Of a stretch of 64,000 nt of DNA, positions 37,547 to 51,240 are shown piece by piece. Made by a program: the position numbers and the translations under genes. Positions within the stretch are counted from its first letter, which is position 1; every line of letters starts with the position of its first letter. Origin of the DNA: Ptiloglossa arizonensis. Taxonomy: Eukaryota > Arthropoda > Insecta > Hymenoptera > Colletidae. The notes under the pieces were generated by a model. That model did not search any database, was not told the DNA's origin, and saw only the letters and a list, made by a program, of their open reading frames with translations. The stretch is from the NCBI RefSeq assembly GCF_051014685.1, contig NW_027478532.1:124001-188000 (forward strand). The letters are read 5' to 3'.

Positions 37547-40500
37547 CGAGATATGGCATTTTGGAGGTAAGAAACGCTTGAGAAACTCAAAATTTTCGCA
37601 GTTCTGATGCTCGACACGAATAACTAGAACGGCCTAGGGGCAAAGTACGAATACCGTTGCAATCGGGCGAGTTTCTACTTTCAGATGCAACAGAAATTTT
37701 GCGGATTGGTCGATCCGTTCGCGAGATGTGGCAGTTTGGAAGTAAGAAACGCTTGAGAAACTCAAAATTTTCGCAGTTCTGATGCTCGAAACGAATTACT
37801 AGAACGGCCTAGGGGAAAAGTGCGCATACCGTTGTAATCGGGCGAGTTTCTACTTTCAGAAGCAACAGAAATTTTGCGGATTTGTCAATCCGTTCGCGAG
37901 ATATGGCATTTTGGATGTAAGAAACGCTTGAGAAACTCAAAATTTTCGCAGTTCTGATGCTCGACACGAATAACTAGAACGGCCTAGGGGCAAAGTGCGC
38001 ATACCGTTGTAATCGGGCGAGTTTCTACTTTCAGATGCAACAGAAATTTTGCGGATTGGTCGATCCGTTCGCGAGATGTGGCAGTTTGGAAGTAAGAAAC
38101 GCTTGAGAAACTCAAAATTTTCGCAGTTCTGATGCACGAAACGAATAACTAGAACGGCCTAGGGGAAAAGTACGCATACCGTTGTAATCGGGCGAGTTTC
38201 TACTTTCAGATGCAATAGAAATTTTGCGGATTGGTCAAACCGTTCGCGAGATATGGCAGTTTGGAGGTAAGACACGCTTGAGAAACTCAAAATTTTCGCA
38301 TTTCTGATGCTCGAAACGAATAACTATAACGGCCTAGGGGAAAACTACACCTACCGTTGTAATCGGGCGAGTTTCTACTTTCAGATGCAACAGAAATTTT
38401 GCGGATTGGTCAATCCGTTCGCGAGATATGGCAGTTTGGAGGTAAGAAACGCTTGAGAAACTCAAAATTTTCGCAGTTTTAATGCTCGAAACGAGTAACA
38501 AGAACGGCATAGGGGAAAAGTACGCATACAGTTGTAATCGGGCGAGTTTCTACTTTCAGATGCAACAGAAATTTTGCGGATTGGTCAATCCGTTCGCGAG
38601 ATATGGCAGTTTGGATGTAAGAAACGCTTGAGAAACTCAAAATTTTCGCAGTTCTGATGCTCGAAACGAATATCTGGGACGGCCTAGGGGAAAACTACAC
38701 ATACCGTTGTAATCGGGCGAGTTTCTACTTTCAGATGCAACAGAAATTTTGTGGATTGGTCAATCCGTTCGCGAGATGTGGCAGTTTGGAGGTAAGAAAC
38801 GCTTGAGAAACTCAAAATTTTCGCAGTTCTGATGCTGGAAACAAATAACTAGAACGGCCTAGGGGAAACTTACGCATACCGATGTAATCGGGCGAGTTCC
38901 TACTTTCAGATGTAATAGAAATTTTGCGGATTGGTCGATCCGTTCGCGAGATATGGCAGTTTGGAGGTAAGAAACGCTTGAGAAACTCAAAATTTTCGCA
39001 GTTCTAATGCTCGAAACGAATAACTAGAACGGCCTAGGGGAAAAATGCGCATACCGTTGTAATCGGGCGAGTTTCTACTTTCAGATGCAACAGAAATTTT
39101 GCGGATCGGTCAATCCGTTCGCGAGATATGGCAGTTTGGATGTAAGAAACGCTTGAGAAACTCAAAATTTTCGCAGTTCTGATGCTCGAAATGAATAACT
39201 GGAACGGCCTAGGGGAAAACTACACATACCGTTGTAATCGGGCGAGTTTCTACTTTCAGATGCAACAGAAATTTTGCGGATTGGTCAATCCGTTCGCGAG
39301 ATATGGCAGTTTGGCGGTAAGAAACGCTTGAGAAACTCAAAATTTTCGCAGTTCTGATGCTCGAAACGAATAACTAGAACGGCCTAGGGGAAAACTAAAC
39401 CTACCGTTGTAATCGGGCGAGTTTCTACTTTCAGATGCAACAGAAATTTTGCGGATTGGTCAATCCGTTCGCGAGATGTGGCAGTTTGGAGGTAAGAAAC
39501 GCTTGAGAAACTCAAAATTTTCGCAGTTCTAATGCTCAAAACGAATAACTAGAACGGCCTAGGGGAAAAGTGCGCATACCGTTGTAATCGGGCGAGTTTC
39601 TACTTTCAAATGCAACAGAAATTTTGCGGATTGATCAATCCATTCGCGAGATATGGCAGTTTGGAGGTAAGAAACGCTTGAGAAACTCAAAATTTTCGCA
39701 GTTCTGATGCTCGACACGAATAACTAGAACGGCCTAGGGGAAAAGTACGCATACCGTTGTAATCGGGCGAGTTTCTACTTTCAGATGCAACAGAAATTTT
39801 GCGGATTGGTCAATCCGTTCGCGAGATATGGCGGTTTGGAGGGAAGACACGCTTGAGAAACTCAAAATTTGCGCAGTTCTGATGCTCGAAACGAATAACT
39901 AGAACGGCCTAGGGGAAAACTACACATAACGTTGTAAACGGGCGAGCTTCTACTTTCAGATGCAACAGAAATTATGCGGATCGGTCAATCCGTTCGCGAG
40001 ATATGGCAGTTTGCATGTAAGAAACGCTTGAGAAACTCAAAATTTTCGCAGTTCTGATGCTCGAAACGAATAACTGGAACGGCCTAGGGGAAAACTTCAC
40101 ATACCGTTGTAATCGGGCGAGTTTCTACTTAAAGATGCAACAGAAATTTTGCGGATTGATCAATCCGTTCGCGAGATATGGCATTTTGGAGGTAAGAAAC
40201 GCTTGAGAAACTCAAAATTTTCGCAGTTCTGATGCTCGAAACGAATTACTAGAACGGCCTAGGGGAACAGTGCGCATACCGTTGTAATCGGGCGAGTTTC
40301 TACTTTCAGAAGCAACAGAAATTTTGCGGATTTGTCAATCCGTTCGCGAGATATGGCATTTTGGATGTAAGAAACGCTTGAGAAACTCAAAATTTTCGCA
40401 GTTCTGATGCTCGACACGAATAACTAGAACGGCCTAGGGGCAAAGTGCGCATACCGTTGTAATCGGGCGAGTTTCTACTTTCAGATGCAACAGAAATTTT

Positions 40501-41416
40501 GCGGATTGGTCGATCCGTTCGCGAGATGTGGCAGTTTGGAAGTAAGAAACGCTTGAGAAACTCAAAATTTTCGCAGTTCTGATGCACGAAACGAATAACT
40601 AGAACGGCCTAGGGGAAAAGTACGCATACCGTTGTAATCGGGCGAGTCTCTACTTTCAGATGCAATAGAAATTTTGCGGATTGGTCAAACCGTTCGCGAG
40701 ATATGGCAGTTTGGAGGTAAGACACGCTTGAGAAACTCAAAATTTTCGCATTTCTGATGCTCGAAACGAATAACTATAACGGCCTAGGGGAAAACTACAC
40801 CTACCGTTGTAATCGGGCGAGTTTCTACTTTCAGATGCAACAGAAATTTTGCGGATTGGTCAATCCGTTCGCGAGATATGGCAGTTTGGAGGTAAGAAAC
40901 GCTTGAGAAACTCAAAATTTTCGCAGTTTTAATGCTCGAAACGAGTAACAAGAACGGCATAGGGGAAAAGTACGCATACAGTTGTAATCGGGCGAGTTTC
41001 TACTTTCAGATGCAACAGAAATTTTGCGGATTGGTCAATCCGTTCGCGAGATATGGCAGTTTGGATGTAAGAAACGCTTGAGAAACTCAAAATTTTCGCA
41101 GTTCTGATGCTCGAAACGAATATCTGGGACGGGCTAGGGGAAAACTACACATACCGTTGTAATCGGGCGAGTTTCTACTTTCAGATGCAACAGAAATTTT
41201 GTGGATTGGTCAATCCGTTCGCGAGATGTGGCAGTTTGGATGTAAGAAACGCTTGAGAAACTCAAAATTTTCGCAGTTCTGATGCTGGAAACAAATAACT
41301 AGAACGGCCTAGGGGAAATTTACGCATACCGATGTAATCGGGCGAGTTCCTACTTTCAGATGTAATAGAAATTTTGCGGATTGGTCGATCCGTTCGCGAG
41401 ATATGGCAGTTTGGAA
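36350..41416 (+). repeat. 15-monomer unit (2,625 bp) followed by a 14-monomer copy
   Basis: Bases 36350-37570 recur at 38970-40200 with a shift of 2,625 bp. From ~37740 onward (ACGAATTACT at 37791 and 40241) the shift is 2,450 bp, up to ~38965/41415. The 175-bp change equals one monomer: the CTCGACACG / GTACGAATACC / GTTGCAATCGG monomer at ~37600-37750 is absent from the second copy. This is a clean in-register loss or gain of a single monomer. Confidence 0.92.
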
Positions 41417-44400
41417 GTAAGAAACGCTTGAGAAACTCAAAATTTTCGCAGTTCTGATGCTCGAAACGAATGACTAGAACGGCATAGGGGAGAAGTACGC
41501 ATACCGTTGTAATCGGGCGAGTTTCTACTTTCAGATGCAACAGAAATTTTGCGGATTGATCAATCCGTTCGGGAGATATGGCAGTTTGGAGATAAGAAAC
41601 GCTTGAGAAACTCAAAATTTTCGCATTTCTGATGCTCGAAACGAATGACTAGAACGGCCTAGGGGACAAGTACGCATACCGTTGTAATCGGGCGAGTTCC
41701 TACTTTCAGATGCAACAGAAATTATGCGGATTGGTCAATCCGTTCGCGAGATATGGCCGTTTGGATGTAAGAAACGCTTGAGAAACTCAAAATTTTCGCA
41801 GTTATGATGCTCGAAACGAATAACTAGAACGGCCTAGGGGAAATGTGCGCATACTGTTGTAATCGGGCGGGTTTCTACTTTCAGATGCAACAGAAATTTT
41901 GCGGATTGGTCAATCCGTTCGCGAGATATGGCAGTTTGGATGTAAGAAACGCTTGAGAAACTCAAAATTTACGCAGTTCTGATGCTCGAACTGAATAACT
42001 GGAACGGTCTAGGGGAAAAGTACGCATACCATTGTAATCGGGCGAGTTTCTACTTTCAGATGCAACAGAAATTTTGCGGATTTGTCAATCCGTTCGCGAG
42101 ATATGGCATTTTGGAGGTAAGAAACGCTTGAGAAACTCACAATTTTCGCAGTTCTGATGCTCGACACGAATAACTAGAACGGCCTAGGGGCAAAGTGCGA
42201 ATACCGTTGTAATCGGGCGAGTTTCTACTTTCAGATGCAACAGAAATTTTGCGGATTGGTCGATCCGTTCGCGAGATGTGGCAGTTTGGAAGTAAGAAAC
42301 GCTTGAGAAACTCAAAATTTTCGCAGTTCTGATGCTCGAAACGAATAACTAGAACGGCCTAGGGGCAAAGTGCGAATACCGTTGTAATCGGGCGAGATTC
42401 TACTTTCAGATGCAACAGAAATTTTGCGGATTGGTCGATCCGTTCGCGAGATGTGGCAGTTTGGAAGTAAGAAACGCTTGAGAAACTCAAAATTTTCGCA
42501 GTTCTGATGCTCGAAACGAATAACTAGAACGGCCTAGGGGAAAAGTGCGCATACCGTTGTAATCGGGCGAGTTTCTACTTTCAGATACAACAGAAATTTT
42601 GCGGATTGGTCAATCCGTTCGCGAGACATGGCAGTTTGGAGGTAAGAAACGCTTGAGAAACTCAAAATTTTCGCAGTTCTGATGCTCGAAACGAATGACT
42701 AGAACGGCCTAGGGGAGAAGTACGCATACCGTTGTAATCGGGCGAGTTTCTACTTTCAAATTGCAACAGAAATTATGCGGATTGGTCAATCCGTTCGCGA
42801 GATATGGCAGTTTGGAGGTAAGAAACGCTTGAGAAACTCAAAATTTTCGCAGTTTTAATGCTCGAAACGAGTAACAAGAACGGCATAGGGGAAAAGTACG
42901 CATACAGTTGTAATCGGGCGAGTTTCTACTTTCAGATGCAACAGAAATTTTGCGGATTGGTCAATCCGTTCGCGAGATGTGGCAGTTTGGATGTAAGAAA
43001 CGCTTGAGAAACTCAAAATTTTCGCAGTTCTGGTGCTCGAAACGAATGACTAGAACGGCCTAGGGGCAAAGTGCGCATACCGTTGTAATCGGGCGAGTTT
43101 CTACTTTCAGATGCAACAGAAATTTTGCCGAATAGTCGATCCGTTCGCGAGATGTGGCAGTTTGGAAGTAAGAAACGCTTGAGAAACTCAAAATTTTCGC
43201 AGTTCTGATGCTCGAAACGAATAACTAGAACGGCCTAGGGGAAAAGTACGCATACCGTTGTAATCGGGCGAGTTTCTACTTTCAGATGCAATAGAAATTT
43301 TGCGGATTGGTCAATCCGTTCGCGAGATATGGCAGTTTGGAGGTAAGAAACGCTTGAGAAACTCAAAATTTTCGCAGTTTTAATGCTCGAAACGAGTAAC
43401 AAGAACGGCATAGGGGAAAAGTACGCATACAGTTGTAATCGGGCGAGTTTCTACTTTCAGATGCAACAGAAATTTTGCGGATTGGTCAATCCGTTCGCGA
43501 GATGTGGCAGTTTGGATGTAAGAAACGCTTGAGAAACTCAAAATTTTCGCAGTTCTGGTGCTCGAAACGAATGACTAGAACGGCCTAGGGGAAAAGTGCG
43601 CATACCGTTGTAATCGGGCGAGTTTCTACTTTCAGATGCAACAGAAATTTTGCGGATTGATCAATCCCTTCGCGAGATATGGCAGTTTGGAGATAAGAAA
43701 CGCTTTAGAAACTCAAAATTTTCGCAGCTTTATGCTCGAAACGAATAACTAGAACGGCCCAGGGGAAAAGTGCGCATACCGTTGTAATCGGGCGAGTTTC
43801 TACTTTCAGATGCAACAGAAATTATGCGGATTGGTCAATCCGTTCGCGAGATATGGCGGTTTGGATGTAAGAAACGCTTGAGAAACTCAAAATTTTCGCA
43901 GTTCTGATGCTCGAAACGAATAACTAGAACGGCCTAGGGGAAAAGGACGCATACCGTTGTAATCGGGCGTGTTTCTACTTTCAGAAGCAACAGAAATTTT
44001 GCGGATTGTTCAATCCGTTCGCGAGATATGGCAGTTTGGAGATAAGAAACGCTTGAGAAACTCAAAATTTTCGCAGTTCTAATGCTCGAAACGAGTAACA
44101 AGGACGGCATAGGGGAAAAGTACGCATACAGTTGTAATCGGGCGAGTTTCTACTTTCAGATGCAATAGAAATTTTGGGGATCGGTCAATCCGTTCGCGAG
44201 ATATGGCAGTTTGGATGTAAGAAACGCTTGAGAAACTCAAAATTTTCGCAGTTCTGATGCTCGAAACGAATAACTGGAACGGCCTAGGGGAAAACTACAC
44301 ATACCGTTGTAATCGGGCGAGTTTCTACTATCAGATGCAACAGAAATTTTGCGGATTGGTCAATCCGTTCGCGAGATATGGCAGTTTGGAGGTAAGAAAC

Positions 44401-47182
44401 GCTTGAGAAACTCAAAATTTTCGCAGTTCTAATGCTCGAAACGAATAACTAGAACGGCCTAGGGGAAAAATGCGCATACCGTTGTAATCGGGCGAGTTTC
44501 TACTTTCAGATGCAACAGAAATTTTGCGGATCGTTCAATCCGTTCGCGAGATATGGCAGTTTGGATGTAAGAAACGCTTGAGAAACTCAAAATTTTCGCA
44601 GTTCTGATGCTCGAAATGAATAACTGGAACGGCCTAGGGGAAAACTACACATACCGTTGTAATCGGGCGAGTTTCTACTTTCAGATGCAACAGAAATTTT
44701 GCGGATTGGTCAATCCGTTCGCGAGATATGGCAGTTTGGCGGTAAGAAACGCTTGAGAAACTCAAAATTTTCGCAGTTCTGATGCTCGAAACGAATAACT
44801 AGAACGGCCTAGGGGAAAACTAAACCTACCGTTGTGATCGGGCGAGTTTCTACTTTCAGATGCAACAGAAATTTTGCGGATTGGTCAATCCGTTCGCGAG
44901 ATGTGGCAGTTTGGAGGTAAGAAACGCTTGAGAAACTCAAAATTTTCGCAGTTCTAATGCTCGAAACGAATAACTAGAACGGCCTAGGGGAAAAGTGCGC
45001 ATACCGTTGTAATCGGGCGAGTTTCTACTTTCAAATGCAACAGAAATTTTGCGGATTGATCAATCCATTCGCGAGATATGGCAGTTTGGAGGTAAGAAAC
45101 GCTTGAGAAACTCAAAATTTTCGCAGTTCTGATGCTCGACACGAATAACTAGAACGGCCTAGGGGAAAAGTACGCATACCGTTGTAATCGGGCGAGTTTC
45201 TACTTTCAGATGCAACAGAAATTTTGCGGATTGGTCAATCCGTTCGCGAGATATGGCGGTTTGGAGGGAAGACACGCTTGAGAAACTCAAAATTTGCGCA
45301 GTTCTGATGCTCGAAACGAATAACTAGAACGGCCTAGGGGAAAACTACACATAACGTTGTAAACGGGCGAGCTTCTACTTTCAGATGCAACAGAAATTTT
45401 GCGGATCGGTCAATCCGTTCGCGAGATATGGCATTTTGGAGGTAAGAAACGCTTGAGAAACTCAAAATTTTCGCAGTTCTGATGCTCGACACGAATAACT
45501 AGAACGGCCTAGGGGCAAAGTACGAATACCGTTGCAATCGGGCGAGTTTCTACTTTCAGATGCAACAGAAATTTTGCGGATTGGTCGATCCGTTCGCGAG
45601 ATGTGGCAGTTTGGAAGTAAGAAACGCTTGAGAAACTCAAAATTTTCGCAGTTCTGATGCTCGAAACGAATTACTAGAACGGCCTAGGGGAAAAGTGCGC
45701 ATACCGTTGTAATCGGGCGAGTTTCTACTTTCAGAAGCAACAGAAATTTTGCGGATTTGTCAATCCGTTCGCGAGATATGGCATTTTGGATGTAAGAAAC
45801 GCTTGAGAAACTCAAAATTTTCGCAGTTCTGATGCTCGACACGAATAACTAGAACGGCCTAGGGGCAAAGTGCGCATACCGTTGTAATCGGGCGAGTTTC
45901 TACTTTCAGATGCAACAGAAATTTTGCGGATTGGTCGATCCGTTCGCGAGATGTGGCAGTTTGGAAGTAAGAAACGCTTGAGAAACTCAAAATTTTCGCA
46001 GTTCTGATGCACGAAACGAATAACTAGAACGGCCTAGGGGAAAAGTACGCATACCGTTGTAATCGGGCGAGTTTCTACTTTCAGATGCAATAGAAATTTT
46101 GCGGATTGGTCAAACCGTTCGCGAGATATGGCAGTTTGGAGGTAAGACACGCTTGAGAAACTCAAAATTTTCGCATTTCTGATGCTCGAAACGAATTACT
46201 AGAACGGCCTAGGGGAACAGTGCGCATACCGTTGTAATCGGGCGAGTTTCTACTTTCAGAAGCAACAGAAATTTTGCGGATTGGTCAATCCGTTCGCGAG
46301 ATATGGCAGTTTGGAGGTAAGAAACGCTTGAGAAACTCAAAATTTTCGCAGTTTTAATGCTCGAAACGAGTAACAAGAACGGCATAGGGGAAAAGTACGC
46401 ATACAGTTGTAATCGGGCGAGTTTCTACTTTCAGATGCAACAGAAATTTTGCGGATTGGTCAATCCGTTCGCGAGATATGGCAGTTTGGATGTAAGAATC
46501 GCTTGAGAAACTCAAAATTTTCGCAGTTCTGATGCTCGAAACGAATATCTGGGACGGCCTAGGGGAAAACTACACATACCGTTGTAATCGGGCGAGTTTC
46601 TACTTTCAGATGCAACAGAAATTTTGTGGATTTGTCAATCCGTTCGCGAGATGTGGCAGTTTGGAGGTAAGAAACGCTTGAGAAACTCAAAATTTTCGCA
46701 GTTCTGATGCTGGAAACAAATAACTAGAACGGCCTAGGGGAAACTTACGCATACCGATGTAATCGGGCGAGTTCCTACTTTCAGATGTAATAGAAATTTT
46801 GCGGATTGGTCGATCCGTTCGCGAGATATGGCAGTTTGGAAGTAAGAAACGCTTGAGAAACTCAAAATTTTCGCAGTTCTGATGCTCGAAACGAATGACT
46901 AGAACGGCATAGGGGAGAAGTACGCATACCGTTGTAATCGGGCGAGTTTCTACTTTCAGATGCAACAGAAATTTTGCGGATTGATCAATCCGTTCGGGAG
47001 ATATGGCAGTTTGGAGATAAGAAACGCTTGAGAAACTCAAAATTTTCGCATTTCTGATGCTCGAAACGAATGACTAGAACGGCCTAGGGGACAAGTACGC
47101 ATACCGTTGTAATCGGGCGAGTTCCTACTTTCAGATGCAACAGAAATTATGCGGATTGGTCAATCCGTTCGCGAGATATGGC
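38940..47182 (+). repeat. Large segmental copy, shift 5,425 bp (31 monomers)
   Basis: About 38940-41757 matches 44365-47182 at 5,425 bp. Markers are GTTCTAATGC at 39001 and 44426, TTGGAGGGAAGACACG near 39836 and 45261, and GATGCTGGAAACAAATAAC near 41280 and 46705. Within the match, ~40000-40240 differs from ~45420-45670. The right copy there has the GTTGCAATCGG monomer and resembles ~37540-37800 instead, so the right copy is a mosaic of the two earlier 14/15-monomer units. Confidence 0.85.
41758..44365 (+). repeat. Satellite segment between the 5,425-bp copies
   Basis: Fifteen or so monomers. The GTTTTAATGC / GTAACAAGAACGGC segment is duplicated as a 525-bp trimer (near 42851 and 43376). Much of 41.76-43.6 kb recurs at 48.23-50.1 kb with a shift of 6,475 bp (CTGAATAACTGG at 41991 and 48466; AATAGTCGATCC near 43131 and 49606). 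After that the shift grows to 6,650 bp (CAATCCCTTCG at 43662 and 50312), one extra monomer in the later copy. No gene is seen. Confidence 0.8.
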
Positions 47183-48231
47183 AGTTTGGCGGTAAGAAAC
47201 GCTTGAGAAACTCAAAATTTTCGCAGTTCTGATGCTCGAAACGAATAACTAGAACGGCCTAGGGGAAAACTAAACCTACCGTTGTAATCGGGCGAGTTTC
47301 TACTTTCAGATGCAACAGAAATTTTGCGGATTGGTCTATCCGTTCGCGAGATGTGGCAGTTTGGAGGTAAGAAACGCTTGAGAAACTCAAAATTTTCGCA
47401 GTTCTAATGCTCGAAACGAGTAACAAGAACGGCATAGGGGAAAAGTACGCATACAGTTGTAATCGGGCGAGTTTCTACTTTCAGATGCAACAGAAATTTT
47501 GCGGATTGGTCAATCCGTTCGCGAGATATGGCAGTTTGGATGTAAGAATCGCTTGAGAAACTCAAAATTTTCGCAGTTCTGATGCTCGAAACGAATATCT
47601 GGGACGGCCTAGGGGAAAACTACACATACCGTTGTAATCGGGCGAGTTTCTACTTTCAGATGCAACAGAAATTTTGTGGATTGGTCAATCCGTTCGCGAG
47701 ATGTGGCAGTTTGGAGGTAAGAAACGCTTGAGAAACTCAAAATTTTCGCAGTTCTGATGCTGGAAACAAATAACTAGAACGGCCTAGGGGAAACTTACGC
47801 ATACCGATGTAATCGGGCGAGTTCCTACTTTCAGATGTAATAGAAATTTTGCGGATTGGTCGATCCGTTCGCGAGATATGGCAGTTTGGAAGTAAGAAAC
47901 GCTTGAGAAACTCAAAATTTTCGCAGTTCTGATGCTCGAAACGAATGACTAGAACGGCATAGGGGAGAAGTACGCATACCGTTGTAATCGGGCGAGTTTC
48001 TACTTTCAGATGCAACAGAAATTTTGCGGATTGATCAATCCGTTCGGGAGATATGGCAGTTTGGAGATAAGAAACGCTTGAGAAACTCAAAATTTTCGCA
48101 TTTCTGATGCTCGAAACGAATGACTAGAACGGCCTAGGGGACAAGTACGCATACCGTTGTAATCGGGCGAGTTCCTACTTTCAGATGCAACAGAAATTAT
48201 GCGGATTGGTCAATCCGTTCGCGAGATATGG
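46355..48231 (+). repeat. 6-monomer tandem duplication, period 1,050 bp
   Basis: Bases ~46355-47181 recur at ~47405-48231. The rare variant AAGAATCGCTTG near 46495 and 47545, and GATGCTGGAAACAAA near 46705 and 47755, fix the shift at 1,050 bp. The corresponding single copy at 41.0-41.7 kb shows the pre-duplication state, so the extra 1,050 bp explains why the matching shift rises from 5,425 to 6,475 bp on the right. Confidence 0.92.
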
Positions 48232-51200
48232 CCGTTTGGATGTAAGAAACGCTTGAGAAACTCAAAATTTTCGCAGTTATGATGCTCGAAACGAATAACT
48301 AGAACGGCCTAGGGGAAATGTGCGCATACTGTTGTAATCGGGCGGGTTTCTACTTTCAGATGCAACAGAAATTTTGCGGATTGGTCAATCCGTTCGCGAG
48401 ATATGGCAGTTTGGATGTAAGAAACGCTTGAGAAACTCAAAATTTTCGCAGTTCTGATGCTCGAACTGAATAACTGGAACGGTCTAGGGGAAAAGTACGC
48501 ATACCATTGTAATCGGGCGAGTTTCTACTTTCAGATGCAACAGAAATTTTGCGGATTTGTCAATCCGTTCGCGAGATATGGCATTTTGGAGGTAAGAAAC
48601 GCTTGAGAAACTCAAAATTTTCGCAGTTCTGATGCTCGACACGAATAACTAGAACGGCCTAGGGGCAAAGTGCGAATACCGTTGTAATCGGGCGAGTTTC
48701 TACTTTCAGATGCAACAGAAATTTTGCGGATTGGTCGATCCGTTCGCGAGATGTGGCAGTTTGGAAGTAAGAAACGCTTGAGAAACTCAAAATTTTCGCA
48801 GTTCTGATGCTCGAAACGAATAACTAGAACGGCCTAGGGGAAAAGTGCGCATACCGTTGTAATCGGGCGAGTTTCTACTTTCAGATACAACAGAAATTTT
48901 GCGGATTGGTCAATCCGTTCGCGAGACATGGCAGTTTGGAGGTAAGAAACGCTTGAGAAACTCAAAATTTTCGCAGTTCTGATGCTCGAAACGAATGACT
49001 AGAACGGCCTAGGGGAGAAGTACGCATACCGTTGTAATCGGGCGAGTTTCTACTTTCAAATTGCAACAGAAATTATGCGGATTGGTCAATCCGTTCGCGA
49101 GATATGGTAGTTTGGAAGTAAGAAACGCTTGAGAAACTCAAAATTTTCGCAGTTCTGATGCTCGAAACGAATAACTGGAACGGCCTAGGGGAAAACTACA
49201 CATACCGTTGTAATCGGGCGAGTTTCTACTTTCAGATGCAACAGAAATTTTGTGGATTGATCGATCCGTTCGCGAGATGTGGCAGTTTGGAAGTAAGAAA
49301 CGCTTGAGAAACTCAAAATTTTCGCAGTTCTGATGCTCGAAACGAATAACTAGAACGGCCTAGGGGAAAAGTACGCATACCGTTGTAATCGGGCGAGTTT
49401 CTACTTTCAGATGCAATAGAAATTTTGCGGATTGGTCAATCCGTTCGCGAGATATGGCAGTTTGGAGGTAAGAAACGCTTGAGAAACTCAAAATTTTCGC
49501 AGTTCTGATGCTCGACACGAATAACTAGAACGGCCTAGGGGCAAAGTGCGCATACCGTTGTAATCGGGCGAGTTTCTACTTTCAGATGCAACAGAAATTT
49601 TGCGGAATAGTCGATCCGTTCGCGAGATGTGGCAGTTTGGAAGTAAGAAACGCTTGAGAAACTCAAAATTTTCGCAGTTCTGATGCTCGAAACGAATAAC
49701 TAGAACGGCCTAGGGGAAAAGTACGCATACCGTTGTAATCGGGCGAGTTTCTACTTTCAGATGCAATAGAAATTTTGCGGATTGGTCAATCCGTTCGCGA
49801 GATATGGCAGTTTGGAGGTAAGACACGCTTGAGAAACTCAAAATTTTCGCATTTCTGATGCTCGAAACGAATAACTATAACGGCCTAGGGGAAAACTACA
49901 CCTACCGTTGTAATCGGGCGAGTTTCTACTTTCAGATGCAACAGAAATTTTGCGGATTGGTCAATCCGTTCGCGAGATATGGCAGTTTGGACGTAAGAAA
50001 CGCTTGAGAAACTCAAAATTTTCGCAGTTTTAATGCTCGAAACGAGTAACAAGAACGGCATAGGGGAAAAGTACGCATACAGTTGTAATCGGGCGAGTTT
50101 CTACTTTCAGATGCAACAGAAATTTTGCGGATTGGTCAATCCGTTCGCGAGATGTGGCAGTTTGGATGTAAGAAACGCTTGAGAAACTCAAAATTTTCGC
50201 AGTTCTGGTGCTCGAAACGAATGACTAGAACGGCCTAGGGGAAAAGTGCGCATACCGTTGTAATCGGGCGAGTTTCTACTTTCAGATGCAACAGAAATTT
50301 TGCGGATTGATCAATCCCTTCGCGAGATATGGCAGTTTGGAGATAAGAAACGCTTTAGAAACTCAAAATTTTCGCAGCTTTATGCTCGAAACGAATAACT
50401 AGAACGGCCCAGGGGAAAAGTGCGCATACCCTTGTAATCGGGAGAGTTTCTACTTTCACATGCAACAGAAATTTTGCGGATTGGTCAATCCGTTCGCGAG
50501 ATATGGCAGTTTGGAAGTAAGAAACGCTTGAGAAACTCAAAATTTTCGCAGTTCTGATGCTCGAAACGAATAACTGGAACGGCCTAGGGGAAAACTACAC
50601 ATACCGTTGTAATCGGGCGAGTTTCTACTTTCAGATGCAACAGAAATTTTGTGGATTGGTCAATCCGTTCGCGAGATGTGGCAGTTTGGAGGTAAGAAAC
50701 GCTTGAGGAACACAAAATTTTCGCAGTTCTGATGCTGGAAACAAATAACTAGAACGGCCTAGGGGAATCTTACGCATACCGATGTAATCGGGCGAGTTCC
50801 TACTTTCAGATGCAATAGAAATTTTGCGGATTGGTCGATCCGTTCGCGAGATATGGCAGTTTGGAAGTAAGAAACGCTTGAGAAACTCAAAATTTTCGCA
50901 GTTCTGATGCTCGAAACGAATGACTAGAACGGCATAGGGGAGAAGTACGCATACCGTTGTAATCGGGCGAGTTTCTACTTTCAGATGCAACAGAAATTTT
51001 GCGGATTGATCAATCCGTTCGGGAGATATGGCAGTTTGGAGATAAGAAACGCTTGAGAAACTCAAAATTTTCGCAGTTCTGATGCTCGAAACGAATGACT
51101 AGAACGGCCTAGGGGACAAGTACGCATACCGTTGTAATCGGGCGAGTTTCTACTTTCAGATGCAACAGAAATTATGCGGATTGGTCAATCCGTTCGCGAG

Positions 51201-51240
51201 ATATGGCGGTTTGGATGTAAGAAACGGTTGAGAAACTCAA
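48232..51240 (+). repeat. Satellite segment; copy of 41.8-43.8 kb plus an 18.4-19.1 kb-like block
   Basis: The left part follows 41.8-43.8 kb at 6,475-6,650 bp. The right part, ~50340-51200, matches ~18345-19200 at 31,994 bp, including CAATCCCTTCG, GAGGAACACAAAA and TTCGGGAGA monomers, and matches 54.6-55.3 kb at 4,200 bp. No gene is seen; long minus-strand open stretches here are satellite frames. Confidence 0.8.
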
